64,000 bases of DNA from positions 20,095 through 84,094 of the forward strand of contig JAILFH010000024.1 in NCBI GenBank assembly GCA_024697645.1, in the 5' to 3' direction. Origin of the DNA: Prevotella sp. (GTDB lineage Bacteria > Bacteroidota > Bacteroidia > Bacteroidales > Bacteroidaceae). Every line of letters starts with the position of its first letter. Within the stretch, counting starts at the first letter, position 1. The translations under genes were made by a program, and so were the position numbers. The notes beneath the pieces are model-generated. The model saw only the letters and a program-made list of their open reading frames with translations. It did not search any database and was not told the origin of the DNA. Positions 1 to 7,929 of this stretch are shown piece after piece.

Positions 1-48
1 CTTTGAGGCGACAATCTCTGTTTCAGGGCTAATATATGTCTTCTTCAT
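1..48 (-). CDS. small hypothetical protein, 5' end only
   Basis: The minus strand opens with ATG at 48 and reads MKKTYISPETEIVASK up to the window edge. A purine-rich AGGAAAGG lies just upstream and serves as a ribosome binding site. It starts 14 bases after the stop of the large surface protein and in the same direction, so the two are probably co-transcribed. Short proteins beginning MKKxYISPE are common next to secreted proteins in Prevotella and Bacteroides, but no function is known to me. The gene is cut by the window edge. Confidence 0.6.
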   Translation of the reverse strand, partial: MKKTYISPETEIVASK

Positions 49-62
49 AAAACCTTTCCTCC

Positions 63-3000
63 TTACTTAATGATTATTTTCTTACCGCTGATTACATAGA
101 TACCCTTGCCGAGATTAGATCTGTTCAGACCATCTGCCAACTTGCGTCCCTGTAGGTCAAATACAGGGGCATTCATGTCGATCGAAAGATCATTCTCAAC
201 GCTTTCTACACCATCAGTACCGTTGCCCTCTCCGAAGATAACATTAAATGAAGACAGGGCTTTCGCACCAGCACTACTTGTTGTAGAGGTTGTAGAATAG
301 TACGTGCGGAACGGATACATGTAGATTGGACCACCATAGGAGAAGTCGTTCGAACGGAGGAACATTCCCTTAGCAAAGTAGAAGAAGTTGCCGTCCTTTG
401 CAAGTTGCTTTCCTGAATAAGAGCCATGATTCGTGAACGTATAAGTCGTTCCATCCTTGGTACCAGAACCTGTTTCACCCGTGAAGGTATAGTCACCGTT
501 CTCTACATATTCATCGCTTGGTGTAGCCACAATCAGTGCACCCTTCTGTGAGATTTCAAATGATACGCTTCCATCCGAAGGAGCATTCTCAACCTCTACA
601 AGATACGGATAGTTAGGAGTAGTTTCCGTAGCTCCGACTAAGACAGGGAAGTAGACATAGTCCTCGGCATCATCCCCTCCAGTGGTCAGACAGTTTTTAT
701 TCTGCATCAGATGCAGGAAGAAGGAATTATTATCCAAACTTGTATGGCGACCATAATCATCAACAAGAATATTGAATGGCATGATAACGGTGGCACTTGT
801 TACTTTACCGTTCTTGGGAACAGTAATAACACGGCTGTAAGTTACCTTGTTATCAATATCAACCTGAATATCATAAGGAGCATAGAACGGCTGACGGTCT
901 GTGAGTACAATATCCTTACCTGCGCGGAATGAAGCATCAGTTGCAGATGTCTTATAAGCAAAATTGTCGAGTGTAGATGTTGTATTTGCAGGCAGATAGA
1001 ACAGTGCATTCGTACCCAACTTAGCCTTAAGAGCAGGAAGTGTCACCTCACCAGTATTACTACTGCTCACGATAGAGTAAAGGTCCCCAGCGTCCACATA
1101 AAGAATTTGCGCAGTTGTTGCAGGAGCATCTTCATTGTTCTCATCCAAAGCATCTGCAATGGCTTTATCGATTTCATCCGATGTCAGATAGCCTGCTACA
1201 GAAGTGGTTGTGCCCTCGAGGACTGTTCCCAGTTTCAGACCCCACATGCTGTCAGATGCATCGCTGCCATCCTGTCCATAGTAGCAGGTCTCGTTATAGA
1301 CCTTATTCCATGTCAGTACGGGTTCATAAGTCTGCGTATTCAACTCGATGGCCAAACGATAGAATGCATAGTAACGATGCTGCCAAGCCTTAGAGGGAGC
1401 AATGTTGTATCGGGTTTCATCGGCCGTAAACACATAGTAGGTTCCACTCGCAGCGTCTTTGGCGTTCAGGATTACAGCCTCAAAAGCGCCCGCTTCAGCG
1501 GTTGTTCCTTCTTCTGCATCAGGATCTGTCGAATCAAGATATGCACTTACGGAGAAGGGGAATTCCTTCAGATAATTGATAGCAAGGGGAGTAGGATTAG
1601 TGTTCAGAAGTTCATCTGCATTGTTGAATCTGAAACGGATATTACCAGCTGTGGTAGCTACTACTTTCTCTGTGTATGTATGATCGGGGTCGTAAACGCC
1701 TGTAGCGTACAAGCCATCATTGCCATTTCCGTTGATTGGCGTAAAATAGGGTGATGTCACAAAACTATAACGGGCTACACCATCCTGTTCAAGGGATGTA
1801 CCGGTATAATAGGTGTTGTCACCATAACTACTGTACAGGTCGGAGAAGGTAAATGTAAGATCTGTTTCACTATAAGTGCTTGGTATAGCAAAATTGAATG
1901 TCTCGCCACCTACGCTGAAGTCCTCCGCCGTAAACTGCTGCGACAAAGAGAGTTGATTGTCTGGATCATGGCAAACAAGATTCATGTTGTCAATGTAGGG
2001 GTTCAAGGCCTGCATAGACAGAGAAACCTCTACCAAAGCCTGCTGGCCTTCAGCAAGACCTGAAATCTCAAACTTAACGGCATCATTGTTGTACTCGTCC
2101 ACGTTGATCGTACCCGTGGAGCCTGTTCCGTTAACCGAGATTGTATTATTGGGTGGAACTGAAGTACCAGTCTTGTCATAGACGCTCAGCGTGTAGGCGC
2201 CCGGTGTATAGCTGGCTGTCGTATAGGTTTGCGTACCAGAAGTGCTACTCACGCGGTCAGACGTACCATTCTTAATTACATAAGGTGTTCCTGCATCATT
2301 AACAGAAGATTGCAGGTAATAGTAGTTTCCACCGTCGGAAAGATAATAGATATAATATGTATTACCTCCTACCTGGCCCCTTCTCAGGTTCCATCTTCCG
2401 TCAGGGTCGGTACTCCACGAGAGTGTACGAGTATCACCCTCGCCATAGCATGCAAGATACTGGCCTGTAGAAGGATCTTGAATGTTACCTCTCTCGTCAA
2501 TTACCCAGCCAAATTGGTTATTTCTTGCAAACGCTAATTGGTTGTTCAAATAATAATAATTTCCCCCATATCCATATCTATATCTTATATAATATACATC
2601 CCTTGTTACTGAAGTTCCGCTTGTAGCTGTCCCATAGTCTGCATTGAAGTCTGCACCTACTATACGGTAGCCAATGGGAGCGGAAAGACCAGTGGGAGTA
2701 TATACCTGAGTGGGGGCCTCTGCATAATAGACGCCATTCTCAAAGGCAAAGTAGTTCTTTCCGCCAATCGTAACTGGATGGATCTTCTTCGTTTCAGCTA
2801 CGTCAAGGGGAACACCATCCTGAATGGCATCCTCCTGATAGATGTAGGTATAGGCAGAAAGGTCAGTAACATTTTCATAACTATAACCATAATAAGTATG
2901 ATACTGTTCATCTTGTCCATAAACTCGCCTTGACTCAACTGCACCTATATCAATTTTATTTGTCTTGAAAGGCGACATTACAAGGCTCTTGGCAACGTCA

Positions 3001-3668
3001 GCCTTCATAGGTGTAATGGCGGCATCGAAAGTACCCTCTGCTGTGAAATAGACAGTGAATGATGTTACTGTTATACAACAGAAAGCTTCTTTATTTCCAC
3101 GGTTTAGATGGAAATATAACTGATTGCTCATATCATTATCTGTCTTACTCATACGAGTAATAGAATACTCAACGGTTTCGTTCGTTGAAGCCATTTCACC
3201 AGTAGTAACCAAAACTTCGCCTGTTAAGCTTCCATCAAGTTCCTCAAAACTCTTAGTTGAAGAATCGAAATCAAAGTTAGCATAAGACTCTCCATTCATG
3301 TCATTCTGCATGGTGATCTTATAGCCCTTGAAACGATATCCCTTAGGAAGAGACAAAACAAAATATGAATCATCGATACTTCCACCTATGAGAAGCAAAT
3401 TACCATCTTTGGAATTCATATTACCCGCAGGGATTGCGATTTCACCACCTTCAGTCAATGTAGTTTCGTCAGATGTTACAAAATTCAGTGGCAACTGCTC
3501 GTGACGCCACATAGCAGACCAACCTCTTTGGAAGCCCACCTCTTGTGAACTTTCAGAAACAGCTGCGACAAAATTACCCGACGATGGGCTAACAGTCACA
3601 CTCTGTGCCATCATTCCTAACGGCACAAGTAATAAGCTCAAAAGAGCTAAAGTAAACTTTTTCATCAT
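63..3668 (-). CDS. large secreted surface protein of unknown function
   Basis: This 1,201-residue protein has a clear signal peptide (MMKKFTLALLSLLLVPLGMMAQ). It ends in a short sorting-like tail of the Prevotella type (PVFDLQGRKL ... GKGIYVISGKKI), which suggests export to the cell surface, probably by a Por/type IX-like route. Residues about 260-480 are very rich in Tyr, Gly and Asn, with YYYL and YGYGG patches. The rest looks like beta-sandwich modules but I recognise no catalytic domain. The start follows MMKK and a hydrophobic core. The nearest convincing promoter is 470 bases upstream (4148-4155), so the leader would be long. It could be an adhesin, a binding protein or a glycan-binding surface protein; function is not established. 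Confidence 0.85.
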   Translation of the reverse strand: MMKKFTLALLSLLLVPLGMMAQSVTVSPSSGNFVAAVSESSQEVGFQRGWSAMWRHEQLPLNFVTSDETTLTEGGEIAIPAGNMNSKDGNLLLIGGSIDDSYFVLSLPKGYRFKGYKITMQNDMNGESYANFDFDSSTKSFEELDGSLTGEVLVTTGEMASTNETVEYSITRMSKTDNDMSNQLYFHLNRGNKEAFCCITVTSFTVYFTAEGTFDAAITPMKADVAKSLVMSPFKTNKIDIGAVESRRVYGQDEQYHTYYGYSYENVTDLSAYTYIYQEDAIQDGVPLDVAETKKIHPVTIGGKNYFAFENGVYYAEAPTQVYTPTGLSAPIGYRIVGADFNADYGTATSGTSVTRDVYYIRYRYGYGGNYYYLNNQLAFARNNQFGWVIDERGNIQDPSTGQYLACYGEGDTRTLSWSTDPDGRWNLRRGQVGGNTYYIYYLSDGGNYYYLQSSVNDAGTPYVIKNGTSDRVSSTSGTQTYTTASYTPGAYTLSVYDKTGTSVPPNNTISVNGTGSTGTINVDEYNNDAVKFEISGLAEGQQALVEVSLSMQALNPYIDNMNLVCHDPDNQLSLSQQFTAEDFSVGGETFNFAIPSTYSETDLTFTFSDLYSSYGDNTYYTGTSLEQDGVARYSFVTSPYFTPINGNGNDGLYATGVYDPDHTYTEKVVATTAGNIRFRFNNADELLNTNPTPLAINYLKEFPFSVSAYLDSTDPDAEEGTTAEAGAFEAVILNAKDAASGTYYVFTADETRYNIAPSKAWQHRYYAFYRLAIELNTQTYEPVLTWNKVYNETCYYGQDGSDASDSMWGLKLGTVLEGTTTSVAGYLTSDEIDKAIADALDENNEDAPATTAQILYVDAGDLYSIVSSSNTGEVTLPALKAKLGTNALFYLPANTTSTLDNFAYKTSATDASFRAGKDIVLTDRQPFYAPYDIQVDIDNKVTYSRVITVPKNGKVTSATVIMPFNILVDDYGRHTSLDNNSFFLHLMQNKNCLTTGGDDAEDYVYFPVLVGATETTPNYPYLVEVENAPSDGSVSFEISQKGALIVATPSDEYVENGDYTFTGETGSGTKDGTTYTFTNHGSYSGKQLAKDGNFFYFAKGMFLRSNDFSYGGPIYMYPFRTYYSTTSTTSSAGAKALSSFNVIFGEGNGTDGVESVENDLSIDMNAPVFDLQGRKLADGLNRSNLGKGIYVISGKKIIIK

Positions 3669-3753
3669 AATCGATATTTTTTAAAATTTATTAAGTTTCA
3701 GCTCATATATAGAGTCCCCGAGGGGATTTTGTTTACTTTAGAAAACGCCGCCG

Positions 3754-3855
3754 TTTCACAACGTGGGCGCTCAAAAAACCAAATATAAAATAAATCGATG
3801 TATTTGCGCATCTAATTAGCGTTTACTGCTCTTAGACGTCGCCCACGTTGTGAAA
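3754..3855. repeat. 16-bp perfect inverted repeat, long hairpin
   Basis: TTTCACAACGTGGGCG at 3754-3769 is matched exactly by its reverse complement at 3840-3855, with a 70-base loop. It lies between the promoter at 4148 and the start of the surface protein, so it would fold in that gene's leader RNA. It could be an attenuator, an RNA stabiliser or the ends of a decayed small mobile element. Confidence 0.7.
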
Positions 3856-3873
3856 AGGGGGATTGACGCATAG

Positions 3874-4140
3874 ATATGCCAAAGCGTGGAGCCAGTTGTC
3901 CACATCTTCAAGCTGAAGGCCCTGAGAAAGCCCGAAAAGAAAAGATGATTGCTACAACCGTTCCACGCCGATACGTGAAGTCATACCTTCTTCTTCCTTT
4001 ACGATGCCCCCATTGCCAGGGATCTTCTAGTTCTTCTATGCAATTGTGAAAATTTCTCAGGTTCTCAGCTTGCAAAGAAAGAGCATGACGCTTCTATTTA
4101 TACCACAATGTATGGACCACACACTTTCGTACACATGTAA
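3874..4140 (+). pseudogene. possible decayed coding fragment
   Basis: One plus-strand frame is open except for two stops over 89 codons. It reads protein-like in its second half (for example FFFLYDAPIARDLL and AKKEHDASIYTTMYGP). I do not recognise a family. It may be a remnant of a mobile element gene or simply chance; no start codon or promoter supports expression. Confidence 0.2.
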
Positions 4141-4147
4141 TCCGCTG

Positions 4148-4155
4148 CAAAAGTA
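4148..4155 (-). promoter_or_regulatory. Bacteroidota-type promoter, minus strand
   Basis: On the minus strand TACTTTTG (4155-4148) matches TAnnTTTG, and TTTG at 4179-4176 lies 20 bp upstream. Transcription would run toward the surface protein gene, giving a leader of about 470 bases. Confidence 0.55.
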
Positions 4156-4311
4156 CACATATTTTTAATACAAACCAAACTTTTCCATGATTTTTTTGTT
4201 AATTATCAAAATTTTTCACACTTCAGTGGAAAAATGATACGAATTTTTATGCACGAAAAACAACAAAACGAAACGAGAAAAAAAGTGGCCGAGAGAAAAA
4301 TTTAGAGAAAG

Positions 4312-4408
4312 ACCTACCCACCTACCATAACCCATCGGAAACGCCTTCTGACAAAGGGTTTGAGCCATGGTATGTCTTTGTAGAAGACCTACCATAGACC
4401 TACCATAG
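4312..4408 (+). repeat. ACCTACCAT composite element, left arm (locus 1)
   Basis: A 97-bp module beginning ACCTACCCACCTACCATAAC, with a CGGAAACGCC core and ending in repeated ACCTACCATAG. It is inverted relative to 4738-4832 and matches 34018-34121 in order and in core sequence. Confidence 0.8.
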
Positions 4409-4737
4409 ATAAGGGTAAAAAAGTAAAAAAAACAAAAAGGTAAAATAATAAATTAAGTTCAGGAAAAAGGGAAAAATATGATTATAAGGTTGTTTACATC
4501 AACGTATAAGTGTGTAATCAACTTTTTTTGCATAGACAATTCTGCTTCTACTTTTTCAGAATGTCAGACGTTTAGGGATGTTGGAGTATAAACATTAGCC
4601 TATCAGTCTCGTTTATTGAGTCCCAGGTTCCACTGAACGATTTACCCTAACTCTAGTTTGTTAGGAATTCATGAGTGTTAGGGTTCTGAATTCTTAGATT
4701 TTTTACCTTTTTACCCTTTCACTTTTTCCCTTTGAAC

Positions 4738-4832
4738 ATGGTAGGTCTATGGTAGGAGTTCGAAGAACACCTACCATGCCTTCAGCCCTTTATTCATCGG
4801 GGTTTAAGAGGGGTTATGGTAGGATGGTAGGT
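4738..4832 (-). repeat. ACCTACCAT composite element, right arm (locus 1)
   Basis: Reverse-complement copy of the left-arm module. The intervening 329 bp include A-rich and T-rich stretches (GGGTAAAAAAGT and TTTTTACCCTTTCAC) that continue the pairing next to the arms. Its core resembles 34266-34372 more than it resembles its own left partner. Confidence 0.8.
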
Positions 4833-4852
4833 GTTAATCGACAAAAACTTTT

Positions 4853-5029
4853 CCGGGAACAGACCTCTTTGTACAAAGCATGCCTTTCGAGGTTCGGGAG
4901 CATTGCTCTTTACTATCGAGAGCATTCCTTTACACCCCTATAAACCATTGCTTTGGAAAGTCTGGAGATATGCTTTACATGTTCGAGAGCATTGATTTAC
5001 ATAGCCTGAAGCAATGCTTTAAATCGTAT
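4853..5029. repeat. 22-bp-period tandem array A
   Basis: About eight degenerate units of 22-23 bp, such as AAAGCATGCCTTTCGAGGTTCG, GGAGCATTGCTCTTTACTATCG and GAAGCAATGCTTTAAATCGTAT. Each holds a short dyad around GCATGC/GCATTGC followed by an 8-10 base linker. The array ends about 10 bases before the stop of the next minus-strand gene. Confidence 0.8.
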
Positions 5030-5039
5030 ATATTAGCCG

Positions 5040-6554
5040 CTAAATGATCAGGAATCCAATAACGAGGCAAGTGTTCCAAATCCATAGGAAAAGGGTGAGG
5101 GCTGCTGTGAGGGCGAGGAGGCCACGATTATAAAAAAGCCCCCTACCATCTCCCCCCCGCAGGGGGAGAGTCTGCACCACGCGGAAAAGGTAACCAATGG
5201 AGATGGGGATAATGAAAATCCAATGACTGGACATGATGTAAACCTCATTAAGTCCAAAACCTAAACCGAGGTGGAGCAACATATCGAAGGCGAAACAGGA
5301 CAGAAGCATCAAGGGGAAGGAAATATCGACTCCCATCTTCTTCCTGAACACAAAGGGGGCAACGATGCCTAATAGGAACAAGAGAACAATGATGCCTTCT
5401 ACAACATAGTTCCAGATGTAGCGATAGTGAACCACAACGGGTCTGTTGCGAAGAACGTCTCCTAAAACATAATCTTCATGAAGTTGGATTCCTTCGCCAA
5501 AAAGATTCTCAACCGCCGCATCACAGCGAGAGGTGGAGATATCTGTCCATTTCATAAAGCCTTGCTTAGCAAGTGGCTTTCCATAGGGATTGCGACGTTT
5601 CTTAGGCTTCGCTGTCTTCACCGAATCAAGACGATGATTAAGTTGGGTGACTGTGGCCGTATCGCCTGCTTTTGCCGCATCAGCCACAAGAAGTTGGAGA
5701 GTTCGCTCGGCCTCCATTTTCTTTTGCTTTGCCAGTTCCTGTTTGCGTTTTCTTTCCTTGGCAAGTTTCTCATGCTTTACCTTTTCCATCGGCAGGACAA
5801 GTTGCCGATATTCGATGCGGGCAACTGTCCAAATCAGTGCTGCAGGAAGAATAACACCGAGGATGAGGTATTTCGGACGGAAGAAACGGCGACCATTGGT
5901 GAAAAGGGCGCAAAGAAAGACTTTCACGCCATTGCTAAGGGTAATGCCAGCCGTGAAGACGAAAAGGGCAATAGTCTGCCAAATGGAAAGTTCGCGATGC
6001 TGCTTCATCAGGGTTCCACAAAGATAGATGGTCAACAGCAACAGGGTCATAGAGAGTATGAAATGGTCTGGCGCAATGGCAGCCACCATCACATGACCAA
6101 AGCCGAAGAGCATCATTGATAGCAAAATAGCCTGCAGACGGCTGACACCAACTATTTCACGCTGAATACGATAAGAAAACAGGAAGGCATAAACGCCAAA
6201 TACTGTCCATACTGCTGCCACAACATATTGAACACAATTCACATCCGTGAGCATCATCAGAGCACTATTAATCCAATATAATGGTGCTACAAAGAAGGCG
6301 AGCAAAGGATGGCGAAACACATTGTATTTGGCAGTCCATTCGGTCAATACAGAATATGTAATCGGATCGTAGCCCGAGAGGTTAAAAAAGTGGAGAAATC
6401 GCAGCCAATAGCCTGGACCTGGGTCCATGAAAATATTGTTGTAACTATAAATGACGAAACTATGCAAGGCAAGTAGCACAATGGCAACGCAAAGCGCCAT
6501 CCATCGCTCATCGCGACGAATTCCAAATAGCCAACTGAAAGTATTTTGTTTCAT
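5040..6554 (-). CDS. polytopic membrane protein, possible GT-C-like transferase
   Basis: A 504-residue integral membrane protein with roughly ten hydrophobic segments. It resembles Bacteroidota membrane proteins annotated as DUF6080, an identification from memory. An N-terminal extracytoplasmic loop carries acidic residues (FMDPGPGYW), and a long charged coiled segment (KLAKERKRKQELAKQKK) interrupts the helices. I chose the ATG at 6554 (MKQNTFSWLFG); a longer frame from 6656 runs through a heptameric DNA repeat and is unlikely to be translated. It follows GtrA-like, HAD and UbiA genes in one direction, so it may use a polyprenyl-linked sugar as donor. Near its C-terminus a dispersed DNA repeat has been inserted in frame (5136-5171). 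Confidence 0.8.
   Translation of the reverse strand: MKQNTFSWLFGIRRDERWMALCVAIVLLALHSFVIYSYNNIFMDPGPGYWLRFLHFFNLSGYDPITYSVLTEWTAKYNVFRHPLLAFFVAPLYWINSALMMLTDVNCVQYVVAAVWTVFGVYAFLFSYRIQREIVGVSRLQAILLSMMLFGFGHVMVAAIAPDHFILSMTLLLLTIYLCGTLMKQHRELSIWQTIALFVFTAGITLSNGVKVFLCALFTNGRRFFRPKYLILGVILPAALIWTVARIEYRQLVLPMEKVKHEKLAKERKRKQELAKQKKMEAERTLQLLVADAAKAGDTATVTQLNHRLDSVKTAKPKKRRNPYGKPLAKQGFMKWTDISTSRCDAAVENLFGEGIQLHEDYVLGDVLRNRPVVVHYRYIWNYVVEGIIVLLFLLGIVAPFVFRKKMGVDISFPLMLLSCFAFDMLLHLGLGFGLNEVYIMSSHWIFIIPISIGYLFRVVQTLPLRGGDGRGLFYNRGLLALTAALTLFLWIWNTCLVIGFLII
5136..5171 (-). repeat. GC-rich palindromic repeat inside a coding region
   Basis: The plus strand holds CCCCCTACCATCTCCC followed by CCGCAGGGGGAGAG, a hairpin-prone sequence. 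On the coding strand it adds TLPLRGGDGRG between membrane helices without breaking the frame. It resembles the G/C-rich repeat pair at 7043-7200. Confidence 0.65.
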
Positions 6555-6567
6555 ATTAGAAGGGTAT

Positions 6568-6629
6568 TTCAAGTTTCGGGTTTCAAGTTTCAGGTTCCGA
6601 GTTTCGAGTCTCGGGTTTCGAGTTTCGAA
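6568..6629 (-). repeat. 7-bp tandem repeat (GTTTCGA type)
   Basis: About eight copies of a 7-bp unit read on the plus strand as AGTTTCG, GGTTTCA, AGTTTCA and variants. Three units make 21 bases, so in translation it gives a 7-residue repeat (PETRNSE type). It forms the C-terminal tail of the GtrA-like protein. Confidence 0.85.
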
Positions 6630-7032
6630 CCTTGGGGGGCGAGTTGGATTCTCCACGCTTTAGGAAAAAGCGAACCAACAGGAAATTGATAGGAACGCAA
6701 ATCGCGAAGACAGGCAACATTGCGATAGGCTTCGAGAGTCCTAACCATAGGAAGAGTGACAGCAGCAGCGTTTGCAGCGTATAATTAATGAGGTGGGCAA
6801 AGGCAAAACCTGCTCCGCGACGTGCTGTGGACTTTACTCGGAACGTGTAACGTGTTGATGCCACATAGTTGAACAGGAAACTCACGATGTATCCTACTGT
6901 ATTGGCGATAGTGGGGTGAAGCCAACGCAGCAAGACAAGATAGACGCCATATTGAAGAATCGTCGCCGTTACGCCAATGATTCCAAAGCGAACGATCTCG
7001 CCAAGTTGTTCTTTGTGAGATGCTATGTTCAT
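6583..7032 (-). CDS. GtrA family membrane protein
   Basis: 149 residues with four hydrophobic helices and the GtrA pattern: an N-terminal RFGIIGVTATILQYGVYL helix, a VGYIVSFLFNYVASTRYTF segment and a C-terminal NFLLVRFF helix. GtrA proteins are thought to help move polyprenyl-linked sugars across the inner membrane or to assist their glycosyltransferases. The natural protein seems to end near FFLKRGE; the last roughly 20 residues (PETRNSEPET) come from a 7-bp DNA repeat. It lies between the HAD phosphatase and the polytopic membrane protein, all on one strand, which supports a role in lipid-linked sugar use. Confidence 0.88.
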   Translation of the reverse strand: MNIASHKEQLGEIVRFGIIGVTATILQYGVYLVLLRWLHPTIANTVGYIVSFLFNYVASTRYTFRVKSTARRGAGFAFAHLINYTLQTLLLSLFLWLGLSKPIAMLPVFAICVPINFLLVRFFLKRGESNSPPKVRNSKPETRNSEPET

Positions 7033-7042
7033 GAGTTAAAAA

Positions 7043-7200
7043 GGGGCCTACCCCCAACCCCTCCCTAAAGGGAAGGGAGTTTGGCTGCTAATTCTATTTT
7101 CTTTAAAACTTTATTTCTTTTCAATTAACAAATTCTTCTTGTGGAACACGAACTAGATACTTTCCCCCTTCCCTTCAGGGAGGGGCTGGGGGTAGGCTCC
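7043..7200. repeat. inverted pair of GC-rich repeats in an intergenic gap
   Basis: GGGGCCTACCCCCAACCCCT and the following TCCCTAAAGGGAAGGGAG (7043-7079) are matched in reverse complement at 7165-7200. The 85 bp between them are AT-rich. Such CCTACCCCCAACCCCTCCC repeats are dispersed in many Bacteroidota genomes. Here the pair fills the gap between the HAD and GtrA-like genes and could fold as a long hairpin in the shared transcript. Confidence 0.8.
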
Positions 7201-7201
7201 T

Positions 7202-7915
7202 TTATCTAAACGGCTTATAATGCTGTTCATTGGCAAAGGCGAGGATCTCCTTATCTCCACGACTATCGCCATAAGCGATGATATAAAAAGGATTTTTATC
7301 TTTCTCCTCAAAAGTAGGAGCGGAACTTATAGTTGCTAGAAGTTCTTTTAGACGACGAAGTTTCTCTGGGCCATAACAGTTGGGCGTAGAAAAACGACCT
7401 GTCAGATGGCCGTCGGCGACTTCTATCTTGGTTCCTAAGAATATAAGAGGACCTTGCGCCTCTTTCTCCCCTTCTAGGATGGAGTCTGTCCTCTGATACG
7501 AGGATTCAAAAAACTGTTCTAAACAAGGACGGACCCAACGATCGATACTGGCACTAAGCACCACGACTCGGTCTCCATGATCAAGGGCGTTTTCTATGGC
7601 TTTCAGTCCTTGGGTTCGAAAGATGTCCGTATTGTGATGAGCGAAGTCTTGACAAAGTGCATCAAAGTCTCGTTCGAGCATACCACGAAAGAAATGGGTG
7701 AACAGGCGTTCCTTCGTCTTACCGTTATCAGCCAAGCCCAATTTCATTGCTACCAAAAGGGGACTATAGCAGAGCAATCCCCACAGCAAAGCCCATCGAC
7801 CACATGCAAAACGGATAAAGAGAAGCAGCGTGTCGCGAGTGGTGAGGGTTCCGTCGAAGTCGAAAACATGAATCCGACTGACTGGAATTTGTGGTTCCTC
7901 TGAGGTCTTTATCAT
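7202..7915 (-). CDS. HAD-IB family phosphatase
   Basis: 237 residues with the HAD signature near the N-terminus (VFDFDGTLTTRDT; the first Asp is the nucleophile), a cap region, motif II (VVLSASI), and a late GDSRGDKEIL motif binding Mg2+. The layout matches phosphoserine-phosphatase-like HAD-IB enzymes. It ends IAYGDSRGDKEILAFA...YKPFR. It starts 14 bases after the UbiA-type gene ends. In mycobacteria the UbiA product decaprenyl-phosphoryl-5-phosphoribose must be dephosphorylated, and this enzyme could do that step here; that is inference. Confidence 0.88.
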   Translation of the reverse strand: MIKTSEEPQIPVSRIHVFDFDGTLTTRDTLLLFIRFACGRWALLWGLLCYSPLLVAMKLGLADNGKTKERLFTHFFRGMLERDFDALCQDFAHHNTDIFRTQGLKAIENALDHGDRVVVLSASIDRWVRPCLEQFFESSYQRTDSILEGEKEAQGPLIFLGTKIEVADGHLTGRFSTPNCYGPEKLRRLKELLATISSAPTFEEKDKNPFYIIAYGDSRGDKEILAFANEQHYKPFR

Positions 7916-7929
7916 GAAAATATTCCTTT

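Noticed and set aside
1107..1754. Antisense reading frame of 215 codons inside the surface protein gene
   Set aside because: It lies opposite a gene with a signal peptide and sorting tail, and its own protein has no domain or start site.
4749..4943. 64-codon frame over the composite repeat and the array
   Set aside because: It is made entirely of repeat sequence and has no ribosome site.
6555..6656. Longer start for the polytopic membrane protein
   Set aside because: The extra 34 residues are translated 7-bp repeat DNA that overlaps the GtrA-like gene; the ATG at 6554 opens directly into normal protein sequence.
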